Shown one piece after another: positions 36,980 through 46,329 of a stretch of 64,000 nucleotides of DNA; the first letter of the stretch is position 1, and every line of letters starts with the position of its first letter. The notes beneath the pieces were generated by a model. It did not search any database, was not told the DNA's origin, and saw only the letters and a program-made list of their open reading frames with translations. The DNA is taken from the NCBI GenBank assembly GCA_002427105.1, contig DIPM01000011.1, positions 6,521 through 70,520 of the forward strand, written 5' to 3'. A program made the translations under genes and the position numbers. The stretch is from Marinilabiliaceae bacterium UBA5488. Its GTDB lineage: Bacteria > Bacteroidota > Bacteroidia > Bacteroidales > Marinilabiliaceae.

Positions 36980-38031
36980 GCGCCACTTATTATTTTCATT
37001 ATTTCGGCACGTTTAATTTTGCCTGATTCCGTTTTAGGGAAGTGTTGCAGAATAATATGAGCCGCAGGCAACTCGTGGCGACTTAGCTCTTTTCCTATCG
37101 CGGAAAGCAGCGAGGAACTGTCTGAAGGTCTTCCTTCCGTTACTATGACGAGCTCCAGTCCAAGCAGCTTATGCGGAAGAGCTGAGATTACAAAAGGCAC
37201 ATTTAGTAAATGCCGTATTTTTTTTTCTATACTCTCGGGCGAGTGTTTTATACCGCCGCTGTTAATCACATTATCTATGCGCCCTATTATATTAAATGAG
37301 CCATCGCTGCGGAATTCTGCTATATCGTTGGTGGTAAGGGTTTTGTCGGTAATGCCTTCTGCGTATACGCTTAGACAGCCCCTCGCGTCTTTGTCAAGAA
37401 CCACTCCTTCAAGGGGGTAAAAGGCTTCCTGCCGGGTGGCTCCATTAATTCGCCTTAAAGCTATGTGCGAGAGGGTTTCGGTCATTCCGTAGGTCTCGAA
37501 AGCCTCAAAGGGCATGTCCTGAAGCAGGGCGTTTAGCTCCTTATCTACTTTTCCTCCTCCGATTATTACTTTTCTCAGATGCTTGATGTTTGCATCCTTA
37601 GATCTTATTCCATTTAGAATCTGCATAGGCGTGAAGGAAGCAAAATCAATGGTGCTGCTGATGTCCTTTAAGGGATTGGCGGAGGGCGTGACAGCAATCA
37701 TATTGAGTTGCCCTAAAATTGCGCGAACCACCATCATTTTGCCGGCGATATAGGATACTGGCAAACACAAAAGAGCCGTCATTCCCGGCTTAAGTCCAAA
37801 GTAGCCAAGTGTTTGTTTTGCTGAAATTAGCGTCGCATCCTTTTTGACCTTGATTTCCTTTGGTATGCCGGTTGATCCGGAGGTTCTAACTGTTATTTCA
37901 GGAGAATCATCCATCCATTGCTGCAAGAACAGATATAGGTCGGCGGTTTCTGCGGATACTAATTCCGTAATATTCTCTTTGTTATAGAGTTTGCCCTCGA
38001 CAAGGATATTTTGATACGCTTTATGATTCAC
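36976..38031 (-). CDS. menE: o-Succinylbenzoate-CoA ligase (short Bacteroidota form)
   Basis: 351 residues of the acyl-adenylate superfamily. Motifs are TSGSTGIPKEIKV (AMP binding), TYGMTETLSHIA and GRIDNVINSGGIKHSPESIE (A8/A10-type). It is shorter than the typical 450-residue MenE, as is usual in Bacteroidota. It activates o-succinylbenzoate for MenB. The gene follows menC on the same strand, in the second menaquinone block, about 5 kb from menF. Confidence 0.9.
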   Translation of the reverse strand: MNHKAYQNILVEGKLYNKENITELVSAETADLYLFLQQWMDDSPEITVRTSGSTGIPKEIKVKKDATLISAKQTLGYFGLKPGMTALLCLPVSYIAGKMMVVRAILGQLNMIAVTPSANPLKDISSTIDFASFTPMQILNGIRSKDANIKHLRKVIIGGGKVDKELNALLQDMPFEAFETYGMTETLSHIALRRINGATRQEAFYPLEGVVLDKDARGCLSVYAEGITDKTLTTNDIAEFRSDGSFNIIGRIDNVINSGGIKHSPESIEKKIRHLLNVPFVISALPHKLLGLELVIVTEGRPSDSSSLLSAIGKELSRHELPAAHIILQHFPKTESGKIKRAEIMKIISGA

Positions 38032-38099
38032 CTTGTAAGTTATAAATTATGATTTAGCAAAAATAACACAGAGTGTTCAACAAAGTTAAATCTTTGCGA

Positions 38100-38131
38100 G
38101 CTTTGTGCATACTTTGTGTGCTTTGTGCATA
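38100..38131 (-). repeat. Short direct repeat between menE and menC
   Basis: GCTTTGTGCATA occurs at 38100-38111 and again at 38120-38131. The spacer is 8 bp. Its role is unknown; it lies in the 122-bp gap between menC and menE. Confidence 0.5.
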
Positions 38132-38153
38132 AACTCTAAACCCGGAACATTGA

Positions 38154-39185
38154 TTACTGTTCACCTTGACTGAATTTCAATCGTCCTTTTTCGACTATTA
38201 AATGTCCGGGGATGTTATTGCTAAAAACCTGGCCTGTGCCAAGTCCATGATAAATATTATTGTCAAGAGTCGCTGTCCACTGCGCTATCGCGTTAAGTCC
38301 CGGGTTGGCTTCCAGGGCAGAGGTAACCCACCATCCAATACCAAGAGATTCAGCCAAAGAAATCCAGTTTTCAGATGACTTAAATCCCCCGACCAGACTA
38401 GGTTTCAATATGATGTATTGAGGTCTTATCGCTTCTAGCATTTCCCGCCTCTCAGCTTCTTTGGGCAGGCCAATAAGCTCCTCGTCTAAAGCTATGGGAA
38501 TAACTGTGTTTTTACACAGCTCTGCCATGTCCTTCCACGAGCGTGCCTTAATTGGCTGTTCGATACTGTGAATACCCAGTTTGGCGAGTCGTTCAAGTAC
38601 TTTGCCTGCCATTTTGGGGGAAAAAGCACCATTGGCATCAACGCGCAACTCTATGGTTTGTTGGTCAAAGCTCTTGCGTATTGAAGCTATTAGCTCCAGT
38701 TCGCTTTCGATATTAAGGGCTCCAATTTTCAGCTTAAGGCACTTGAATCCTTCGGCAAGTTTCTCTTCTATCCTTTTGTGCATTTCGACTGCACTGCCCA
38801 TCCATATCAGTCCGTTAATAGGAATACTCTCTTTTCCCTGAGTGAATGCTGAATTAAATAATAGTCCTTTGCCGCCATTCTCAAGGTCTGCCAGAGCCAT
38901 TTCTACGGCAAAGCGAATAGCAGGCCACTCAATCAGCTTGTTGTGAAAATCGGGAATTATATCGTTGATGTTTTGGCAACAATAATTGAGCTTTTCTTCC
39001 AGTTCAGGACGTTCGTCAGGACTAAGACCGGGCAATATCGAACATTCTCCCAGACCTTTGGTATTTTGGTTTTTGTCCTTATACAAAGAAATATAATAGC
39101 TTGTTTTGCTTGTCAGTATTCCCCTTGAGGTACCGCCGGGCTCCTTGAAAATTAAGTTGTGTTTTTGAAGAGAGGCTTTATACAT
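38154..39185 (-). CDS. menC: o-Succinylbenzoate synthase
   Basis: 343 residues of the enolase superfamily. Catalytic Lys in LKLKIGAL, metal-binding Asp/Glu in RVDANG, EQPI and ALDEEL, and second Lys in IILKPSLVGG. It dehydrates SHCHC to o-succinylbenzoate. The neighbouring menE makes the next step. The gene is the first of this two-gene minus-strand block. Confidence 0.92.
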   Translation of the reverse strand: MYKASLQKHNLIFKEPGGTSRGILTSKTSYYISLYKDKNQNTKGLGECSILPGLSPDERPELEEKLNYCCQNINDIIPDFHNKLIEWPAIRFAVEMALADLENGGKGLLFNSAFTQGKESIPINGLIWMGSAVEMHKRIEEKLAEGFKCLKLKIGALNIESELELIASIRKSFDQQTIELRVDANGAFSPKMAGKVLERLAKLGIHSIEQPIKARSWKDMAELCKNTVIPIALDEELIGLPKEAERREMLEAIRPQYIILKPSLVGGFKSSENWISLAESLGIGWWVTSALEANPGLNAIAQWTATLDNNIYHGLGTGQVFSNNIPGHLIVEKGRLKFSQGEQ

Positions 39186-39587
39186 TTTTGATTCTTTCTG
39201 TTAGTTGTCACGAATTTAATCTATTTGCTAATATTTTGGCACGAAGGGGATATTAATTTCTGTTTTTAATAAAGAAATAAATCCTTAATACTATTAATGG
39301 ATGTAAACTAAAACAATTTATAACTCTTTGTTTATAGCGTTTTAGCTCAAAAAAAATGTTGAATAGCAACTTCTTAATTCCAGTTTATATGCTATACAAC
39401 ATATTATGGATAATTTTCGATGAAAATAGCAACAAAAACAAAAATAATACGTTGAAAATCAATAGTATGATTGTTTTTTAGAATCGGGAATCGAATTGGG
39501 TTAATTATCATTAAAATTGAGCTTGTTATATCTAATTACAGTAATTTTGCAGTAATTGAATTATCAAATCCATACACCATATATTCT
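39186..39587. other. 402-bp divergent gap between menC and the biotin carrier gene
   Basis: AT-rich and without a supported gene. It must hold divergent promoters for menC and for the BCCP gene, but I see no clear consensus pair. Confidence 0.5.
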
Positions 39588-39959
39588 ATGAAAAAGTATC
39601 TAATTAAGGTTAACAACAAACAGTATGAAGTTGAGGTAGATGAGATTAGACCCGGTGCAAGCAACGGCCGGGTTCTTAGTTCTGCCCCGAAAATGAGCAA
39701 AAACCTTAGCTCTGAGGCAATCAAAACTCCCAAATCAGTTAATGGAGGGAAAAGTGTTACAGCTCCTATGCCGGGTAATATTTTGAAGGTTTTGGTGTCA
39801 GAAGGAGAAACTGTAAGCAAAAATCAGCCGCTTTTGGTTTTTGAAGCTATGAAAATGGAGAACAAGCTCTCTGCGCCGGCCGACGGTGTTGTTACAAAAC
39901 TGAATGTAAAAGAGGGCTCGGTTATGACAGTGGGTGAAGTATTAGTTGTGATTGAATAG
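39588..39959 (+). CDS. Biotin carboxyl carrier protein
   Basis: 123 residues from the ATG at 39588 (MKKYLIKVNNKQYEV); the open frame upstream is not part of the gene. The C-terminal biotinyl domain (about 58-123) has the biotin motif EAMKM with Lys89. It carries carboxybiotin between the partners of a biotin-dependent enzyme. The OadA-like carboxyltransferase gene follows 17 bp later. Confidence 0.92.
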   Translation: MKKYLIKVNNKQYEVEVDEIRPGASNGRVLSSAPKMSKNLSSEAIKTPKSVNGGKSVTAPMPGNILKVLVSEGETVSKNQPLLVFEAMKMENKLSAPADGVVTKLNVKEGSVMTVGEVLVVIE

Positions 39960-39976
39960 TTCAATTTGCCGGTAAA

Positions 39977-41524
39977 ATGGAAAAAAAAATAGGAATTACT
40001 GAGACTATACTTCGGGATGCGCATCAATCGCTTATCGCTACTCGCATGCGTACCGAAGATATGTTGCCGATAATTGAAAAGTTGGATGATATAGGCTATC
40101 ACTCTCTTGAAGCATGGGGAGGAGCTACTTTCGATTCATGTATTCGTTATTTGAATGAAGACCCGTGGGAGAGATTGCGTAAAATTAAGGATAAGGCTAA
40201 GAAAACGCCTCTTCAAATGTTGCTTCGGGGTCAGAACCTTTTGGGATACCGCCACTATGCAGATGATATTGTTGAGTATTTTGTGCAGAAGGCCATAGCC
40301 AACGGAATGGACATTATCCGCATTTTTGATGCATTAAATGATCCTCGAAATATTGAGACTGCCATCAAGGCTTGTATCAGAGAAGGAGGGCATGCTCAGG
40401 CCGCTATTTGTTACACTACCAGTCCCTTTCATAGCCTGGAGCAGTTTGCCAAAGATGCTAAGAGACTGGAAGATATGGGCGCTAACTCAATTTGTATTAA
40501 AGATATGGCCGGATTGCTGAAGCCTTTCGATGCCTATAATCTGGTTAAAGCAATCAAATCCAGCGTTAAAGTTCCTGTTCAGCTACACACCCACTACACC
40601 AGCGGTGTTGCCTCTATGACTTATATAAAAGCGATTGAAGCCGGAGTCGATGTTGTTGATACTGCCATATCGCCTATGGCCTTAGGCACTTCGCAGCCGC
40701 CAACAGAGCCTTTAGTGGCTTCCCTTCAGGGAACTGAGTATGATACAGGCCTGGATTTAGTGAAGCTAAGCGAGATAGCTGAATACTTCACTCCCCTGCG
40801 TGAGAAATGGATAGCTGAAGGATTACTCGATACCAAAATGCTGGGGGTTGATGCAAACGCACTGATTTATCAAGTGCCAGGAGGTATGCTTTCCAATTTG
40901 GTTTCTCAGCTGAAGCAATCCAATGCTTTGGATAAATATGAGGAGGTGCTGAAAGAGGTGCCCCGTGTGCGTGAAGATTTTGGCTTCCCTCCATTGGTAA
41001 CTCCTTCAAGTCAGATAGTTGGTACCCAGGCTGTTTTCAATGTTTTGATGGGAGAACGCTATAAAATGGTTCCCCAGGAGTCGAAGGACGTTGTTAAGGG
41101 AAAGTATGGCAAAACACCTGCTCCAATTTCGGCTGAGATAAAAAAGCTTATCCTTGGTGATGAGGAAACTATTGATTGTCGTCCGGCTGATTTGATAAAA
41201 CCTGAACTTGAAACTATCCGTGAGAAGATTAAGGAAGATATTATTCAGGATGAGGATGTGCTGACTTATGCTTTGTTGCCACAGGTGGCTGAAAAGTTTT
41301 TTAAGATGCGTAAGGAGGGAAGCGCTAATAAGCCTCAGGAAGCTCCCGTCCCCAAGTCTGCACCCCTTGCCGCTGATGCCCTTGAGCAAGAAGATGATGA
41401 CGAACTGGTGGCTGTATTGTCGGCAGCCCTTGCAGCTTCCGAAGGAGATTCAGGAATACGCTATCAAATCCGTAGTTTCAGGGAAGTCAGTCCCTGGGTG
41501 CTCCATGGCCGCATGAACAGATGA
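39977..41524 (+). CDS. oadA: OadA-like biotin-dependent carboxyltransferase (oxaloacetate/pyruvate type)
   Basis: 515 residues. The carboxyltransferase domain has RDAHQS (14-19), IKDMAGLL (carboxylated Lys region), and the metal site in QLHTHYTSG. After it comes an acidic/Ala linker, then a tail DELVAVLSAALAASEG and SFREVSPWVLHGRM that resembles the C-terminal part of OadG/gamma subunits. With the biotin carrier it could be oxaloacetate decarboxylase, glutaconyl-CoA-type or pyruvate carboxylase-like. The membrane OadB subunit and a biotin carboxylase are not in this window, so the exact reaction stays open. Confidence 0.85.
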   Translation: MEKKIGITETILRDAHQSLIATRMRTEDMLPIIEKLDDIGYHSLEAWGGATFDSCIRYLNEDPWERLRKIKDKAKKTPLQMLLRGQNLLGYRHYADDIVEYFVQKAIANGMDIIRIFDALNDPRNIETAIKACIREGGHAQAAICYTTSPFHSLEQFAKDAKRLEDMGANSICIKDMAGLLKPFDAYNLVKAIKSSVKVPVQLHTHYTSGVASMTYIKAIEAGVDVVDTAISPMALGTSQPPTEPLVASLQGTEYDTGLDLVKLSEIAEYFTPLREKWIAEGLLDTKMLGVDANALIYQVPGGMLSNLVSQLKQSNALDKYEEVLKEVPRVREDFGFPPLVTPSSQIVGTQAVFNVLMGERYKMVPQESKDVVKGKYGKTPAPISAEIKKLILGDEETIDCRPADLIKPELETIREKIKEDIIQDEDVLTYALLPQVAEKFFKMRKEGSANKPQEAPVPKSAPLAADALEQEDDDELVAVLSAALAASEGDSGIRYQIRSFREVSPWVLHGRMNR

Positions 41525-41556
41525 TATTCATCTGTGCTAAACCTTAATTAGTGAAT

Positions 41557-41591
41557 GGGGACTATCTTTTTAATAAGACAGTCCCCTTTTT
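41557..41591 (+). terminator. Rho-independent terminator after oadA
   Basis: The stem GGGGACT (41557-41563) / AGTCCCC (41580-41586) is followed by TTTTTC. It lies 33 bp after the oadA stop. Confidence 0.85.
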
Positions 41592-41598
41592 CTTAGGC

Positions 41599-41631
41599 CT
41601 TATCGACAAAACCGGGACTTCTGTCGATAAG
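41599..41631 (+). promoter_or_regulatory. Palindrome upstream of the exporter operon
   Basis: Perfect 9-bp inverted repeat CTTATCGAC (41599-41607) and GTCGATAAG (41623-41631) with a 15-bp spacer, about 72 bp before the tolC-type start. A partial third copy (CCTTAGTCGA) lies just downstream. It may be the target of the operon's own regulator or a transcript hairpin. Confidence 0.5.
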
Positions 41632-41702
41632 TCTGCGGCCTTAGTCGATTCAATTTCCAAGGGGCATATAATAACTTCAACTTTACATCAAAATTGATAA
41701 AT

Positions 41703-43031
41703 ATGGTTGATTTGAAGTTATTAGTAATTGGATTGTTGTTGTGGATTCCGATTTCTGCAACGACACAAGAGTCGGGCGAGCCCGGCCCTGATCAGTGGGA
41801 TTTGAATCGATGTCTGGAATATGCCTTAGATAATAATATCCAGCTCAATAAATCCCGCTTAGCCTATACTACTGCCGAGGCCAATGTGCTGCAGGCAAAG
41901 GGTCAGCGTTTGCCCAACCTTAATGCTAGTGTTACGCAATCGGGCGATAACAGACGTGGCGAAAATGCTGAAGGTTGGGATTTTTCTTATGGAGGCTCCG
42001 CATCAATAAATAGTGGGATAACACTATACAGCGGAGGAGCTATTAATGCTGATATTAGCCGTAGCAATCTGGCTAAAGAGGCTGCTTTGTTAACTGTTGA
42101 TATTACAGAAATGGATATCTCGATGTCGGTAGTACAGGCCTACCTTAACGTTCTTTACGCCCACGAGAACCTAAAGTATTACAAAGAAGTTTCAGGTTTG
42201 TCGCTTAAGCAGTTAGAGCGCACTCAGCGCTTGCTGGAGGCAGGCTCCGTGTCCAGACGTGATTTAATTGATATGGAAGCCCAGCTTGCATCTGATAATT
42301 ATTCCGTTGTTACGGCAACTAACACGCTTACGCAGCGCACTACAGATTTAAAGCAGCTGCTGGAGATTCCCGTAGAGGAGGAGTTTGAAGTTTTTGTTCC
42401 GCAGGAGGAAGTTTCTGTAATTATGGAACCGCTTTCTGATCGCATGGATGTTTTTGAAGCCACTCTACGTAATCGCCCTGACGTGCAGTATAGTGCCTTG
42501 CAGAAGGATATTGCCGAGATGGATCTTCGAAGTGCCCGTGCTGCCTATTTACCTACTTTGTCTGCATCAGCATCAATGGGCACGGATTATAGAGACCTTA
42601 GCTCCTATTCGTATGGCTCACAGCTGTCTGACAATTGGAACCAGAGGATATCTTTATCCTTATCTATTCCAATTTTTAATCGTTTAAGCACCAAGTCTAA
42701 TGTTGCCCGCTCTAAGATTAATATTGAGCAGGCAGATTTGACCCTTACTAACACCCGCAATAAGTTATTGCAGGAAGTAGAGCGAATTTACGAGGAGACC
42801 TATGCAGGTCAACAACGATATCTGGCGGCGATGGCACAGAAGAAAGCCTCTGAAGAGAGCTATAACCTGGCGATTGAGCAGTACAATCTTGGTATGCTCA
42901 ATTCTATTGAACTGCTTCAGACTCGCAATAATTGGCTTAATGCTAATCGGGAATTAATCCAGGCGCGATATAATTCGCTGTTGTATAAGAAAATATTGGA
43001 TTATTATATGGGTGTGCCCCTGGTTATGTAG
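41703..43031 (+). CDS. TolC-family outer membrane efflux protein
   Basis: About 442 residues from the ATG at 41703 (MVDLKLLVIG). Signal peptide, then two long helical repeats with the NxxRSxLAKEAA-type segments and paired coiled coils typical of TolC (LEYALDNNIQLNKSRL; LNANRELIQARYNSLLYKKILDYY). It is the outer-membrane channel for the periplasmic adaptor and ABC pump that follow. Confidence 0.92.
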   Translation: MVDLKLLVIGLLLWIPISATTQESGEPGPDQWDLNRCLEYALDNNIQLNKSRLAYTTAEANVLQAKGQRLPNLNASVTQSGDNRRGENAEGWDFSYGGSASINSGITLYSGGAINADISRSNLAKEAALLTVDITEMDISMSVVQAYLNVLYAHENLKYYKEVSGLSLKQLERTQRLLEAGSVSRRDLIDMEAQLASDNYSVVTATNTLTQRTTDLKQLLEIPVEEEFEVFVPQEEVSVIMEPLSDRMDVFEATLRNRPDVQYSALQKDIAEMDLRSARAAYLPTLSASASMGTDYRDLSSYSYGSQLSDNWNQRISLSLSIPIFNRLSTKSNVARSKINIEQADLTLTNTRNKLLQEVERIYEETYAGQQRYLAAMAQKKASEESYNLAIEQYNLGMLNSIELLQTRNNWLNANRELIQARYNSLLYKKILDYYMGVPLVM

Positions 43032-43109
43032 AGGGTTAACGATTTATAAGATGCAACTTAAATAAATGTCTTGGTCTTTGATTTTTCAGAATAATAATAT
43101 TTAGCAGCT

Positions 43110-44294
43110 ATGTCGAAAAAAAGAATAATTGTAATAGTAATAATTGCGGTGGTGGCATTATTGATACTGATACCGCTGGTACGCAAGAAACCTGAAGCTA
43201 TTGTCAATATTAAGGTGGCAGTACCCGAGATTGGTAATATTAGTAACTCCATAAGTGCTACAGGAACTGTTGAACCTACAGAGCAGGTAGAGGTTGGAAC
43301 TCAAGTGTCGGGAGTTATTGATAAAGTATTCGTAGATTATAATTCAACGGTAAAACGTGGTGAGTTGCTTGCCGAGCTGGATAAAAGTACCCTGCAGGCA
43401 AGATTGTTACAAGCAAAGGCCAGCCTTTCTTCTGCTGAAAATGAGCTTAATTATCAAACGCAGAATTATAATAGGATTAAGAAGTTGACTGAATCAGAAA
43501 TGGTCAGTGAAACTGAATATGAGAGTGCTCTTTACAAACTTAATAATGCCTCAACATCCGTCGAGAGACTTAAATCTGAGGTGGAACAGGCCGAGGTAAA
43601 CCTTTCGTATGCTACCATATACTCGCCCATTGATGGGGTGGTACTGGAGCGCGCAATAGAAGAAGGACAAACTGTTGCAGCCAGTTTTAACACTCCTACT
43701 CTGTTCACTATTGCCAAGGATTTAAGCCGTATGCAGGTTGAGGCTAATGTTGATGAAGCCGACATAGGTCAGGTGCTTAAGGGGCAGCGTGTTGAGTTTT
43801 CTGTTGACGCATATCCCGGAGAATTATTTGTAGGTAAGATTGCTCAAATTCGCCTGATGCCCGTAATCAACAGCAATGTCGTTACTTACACTGTTATCAT
43901 TGATGCTCCCAATCCTGAATTCAAATTAAAGCCGGGTCTGACAGCAACAGTTACCATTATTACCAAAGAAGCTAAAAATGTGAAGACTGTAGCTGCCTCG
44001 GCAATAAACTACGTGCTTGATACAAGTATGCTGACCGGCTATGAGATTAAAGCGCTTGAAGGGTCTTCAGCTTTCCCAAAGCCCGGAACCGGAAGGGTGT
44101 GGGTTAAAAATGGACAGCAAATTGTGGAAAAGGAGGTCGTTACAGGCATTACTGATAGGGCAAAAACAGAGGTGATTAGTGGACTCGAAGTAAATGATTC
44201 AGTAGTGATTTCCCTTGGCTCAGCTTTCCCGGGCTTTCCAAAAGAAGAGTTGAATAGTCCCTTTATGCCCGGAAGACCTCCAAGAGGCAGGTAG
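43110..44294 (+). CDS. MacA/HlyD-type periplasmic adaptor protein
   Basis: 394 residues: one N-terminal membrane anchor, lipoyl-like barrel-sandwich (GTVEPTEQVEVGTQVSGVI), a helical hairpin (AKASLSSAENELNYQ...), and beta-barrel/membrane-proximal domain. It links the ABC transporter to the TolC channel. It sits 41 bp upstream of the ATPase gene. Confidence 0.92.
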   Translation: MSKKRIIVIVIIAVVALLILIPLVRKKPEAIVNIKVAVPEIGNISNSISATGTVEPTEQVEVGTQVSGVIDKVFVDYNSTVKRGELLAELDKSTLQARLLQAKASLSSAENELNYQTQNYNRIKKLTESEMVSETEYESALYKLNNASTSVERLKSEVEQAEVNLSYATIYSPIDGVVLERAIEEGQTVAASFNTPTLFTIAKDLSRMQVEANVDEADIGQVLKGQRVEFSVDAYPGELFVGKIAQIRLMPVINSNVVTYTVIIDAPNPEFKLKPGLTATVTIITKEAKNVKTVAASAINYVLDTSMLTGYEIKALEGSSAFPKPGTGRVWVKNGQQIVEKEVVTGITDRAKTEVISGLEVNDSVVISLGSAFPGFPKEELNSPFMPGRPPRGR

Positions 44295-44335
44295 AGATGA
44301 TTTGTCAACTAATAGCACCAATATAAAAGCTAAGA

Positions 44336-45064
44336 ATGGATAATAAGGCAATAATAAATATAGAAGACATAACAAGGGAATTTGTTATGGGAAGTGAAAT
44401 TGTTCAGGCCTTAAAGGGTGTTTCACTTAGGATTAATGAGGGTGAGTTTGTGTCGATAATGGGTAGTAGCGGCTCCGGTAAATCAACTATGTTAAACTTG
44501 TTGGGCTGCCTCGACAGACCAACATCAGGCAAGTATTATCTGGATGGAATCCCGGTTGCAAATATGAATAGGGATCAGTTGGCTGAGATTAGAAATCTTA
44601 AGATAGGCTTTGTTTTTCAATCGTTTAACCTCTTACCACGAACAAGTGCTTTAGAGAATGTGGAGCTGCCCTTAATGTATAAACCCGGTGTTAATGCCAA
44701 ACAAAGGCGAGAGCTTGCAATGCATGCCATTGAAATGGTAGGATTGGCAGATCGCAGGCATCATACTCCGGGACAGATGTCGGGAGGGCAGCAACAGCGT
44801 GTAGCTATTGCCCGTTCAATAATTAACGACCCCGTGATTATACTGGCCGATGAGGCAACGGGGAATTTAGACTCCAAAACTTCCTATGAGATAGTAGGCT
44901 TGTTTCAGGAATTGAACCGAAAGGGCAAAACTATTGTGTTTGTAACTCATGAGCCCACTATTGCAGAGTTTACAAATCGTGTGATTACACTGAAAGATGG
45001 TTTGCTTGTGGATGATTATCAGGTAGAAAACCCTCAGGATGCCAGAAATTGGATTGAAAAATAG
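44336..45064 (+). CDS. MacB-type ABC transporter ATPase
   Basis: 242 residues: Walker A GSSGSGKST, Q-loop FVFQSFNLLPR, signature MSGGQQQR, Walker B VIILADEATGNLDS, and H-loop VTHEPT. It powers the export of an amphiphile, peptide or antibiotic with the permease encoded 19 bp downstream. The substrate is unknown. Confidence 0.95.
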   Translation: MDNKAIINIEDITREFVMGSEIVQALKGVSLRINEGEFVSIMGSSGSGKSTMLNLLGCLDRPTSGKYYLDGIPVANMNRDQLAEIRNLKIGFVFQSFNLLPRTSALENVELPLMYKPGVNAKQRRELAMHAIEMVGLADRRHHTPGQMSGGQQQRVAIARSIINDPVIILADEATGNLDSKTSYEIVGLFQELNRKGKTIVFVTHEPTIAEFTNRVITLKDGLLVDDYQVENPQDARNWIEK

Positions 45065-45083
45065 TGAGTTTATATACTAAGCT

Positions 45084-46304
45084 ATGAAAATATTAAATTT
45101 AATAAGTATCGCCCTGCGAGCCATATCTCGTAACAAGATGAGAACCTTCCTGACCATGTTGGGGATTATTATCGGCGTAGCCTCGGTTATTAGCATGCTC
45201 GCGATTGGACAAGGTTCAAAGGAGAGTATAGAACAACAGATTTCTGAAATGGGGGCAAATATGATTACCATTTTACCGTCGAGCGGACAGCAAGGCGGGG
45301 TTAGAATGGATGCCTCGTCTATGCAGCTCTTGACAGTTAAAGACGCCGAAGCAATAAAGAAACAAGCTAAAAACGTTGCTAATGTGTCGCCCTTTGTGAG
45401 CGGCTCAGGACAGATGATTGCCGGGGCAAACAACTGGCCTACCTCGATTCAGGGGGTGGCTCCCGAGTTTCTGGAAATCCGCAAAATGAAGGTCGCCGAA
45501 GGTGGTATGTTTACGCAGCATGATGTGCGTGTGTCGGCAAAAGTGTGTTTAGTTGGGACAACAGTGGTTAAAAACCTGTTTCCCGACGGCGAACAGGCCA
45601 TAGGCAAAACTGTTAGGTTCAACAAGATTCCCTTTATTATAATAGGGGTTCTGGAAGAAAAGGGAACCAACACCTTTGGGCAAGACCAGGATAATATTGT
45701 TTTGGCTCCTTACACTACTGTGCAAAAGCGTATTTTGGCAATCAACTACTTGCAGAACATATATGTTTCAGCCGTTAATGAGTCAGCCTCGGCAATGGCT
45801 GTGGCTGAGGTTGAGTCTATACTTCGTTCGAACACGCGCTTGGTTTCTGAGGGACAAGATCAATTCCAGGTGCGTTCACAACAGGAACTGATTTCGATGT
45901 TTAGCTCTACAAGTCAGATGCTTACGGTGCTTTTGGCCGCTATTGCAGGTATTTCTCTTTTAGTTGGTGGAATTGGAATTATGAATATTATGTTTGTATC
46001 TGTAACTGAGCGTACGCGTGAGATTGGACTTCGTATGGCAGTGGGTGGAAAGGGCAGGAATATTATGACTCAGTTTTTGATGGAAGCCGTGATAGTGAGC
46101 GTTGGGGGAGGTATTCTTGGAGTTTTGCTTGGTGTAGGGATTTCTTCCTTAATTGGGACATTTGCATCCTGGCCAATTTCCGTCTCAGAGTCTTCTATTA
46201 TTCTTTCCTTTGTAGTATGCACAGTAATAGGCATATTTTTCGGATGGTATCCTGCCCGCAAGGCTTCTGCTCTTGACCCTATTGAAGCATTACGTTACGA
46301 ATAA
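45084..46304 (+). CDS. MacB-type ABC transporter permease
   Basis: 406 residues with the MacB periplasmic core domain (after the first membrane helix around 20-50) and a C-terminal FtsX domain with three membrane helices (LLAAIAGISLLVGGIGIMNIMFVSVTERTREIGLRMA, as several segments). It forms the mechanotransmission part of the tripartite exporter. It is followed directly by the two-component pair, which probably regulates it. Confidence 0.93.
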   Translation: MKILNLISIALRAISRNKMRTFLTMLGIIIGVASVISMLAIGQGSKESIEQQISEMGANMITILPSSGQQGGVRMDASSMQLLTVKDAEAIKKQAKNVANVSPFVSGSGQMIAGANNWPTSIQGVAPEFLEIRKMKVAEGGMFTQHDVRVSAKVCLVGTTVVKNLFPDGEQAIGKTVRFNKIPFIIIGVLEEKGTNTFGQDQDNIVLAPYTTVQKRILAINYLQNIYVSAVNESASAMAVAEVESILRSNTRLVSEGQDQFQVRSQQELISMFSSTSQMLTVLLAAIAGISLLVGGIGIMNIMFVSVTERTREIGLRMAVGGKGRNIMTQFLMEAVIVSVGGGILGVLLGVGISSLIGTFASWPISVSESSIILSFVVCTVIGIFFGWYPARKASALDPIEALRYE

Positions 46305-46329
46305 AGTATTATTATTGTAGATTTGTCAG

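Noticed and set aside
42448..42687. 79-codon frame inside the TolC gene
   Set aside because: Shadow of the TolC frame, without independent support.
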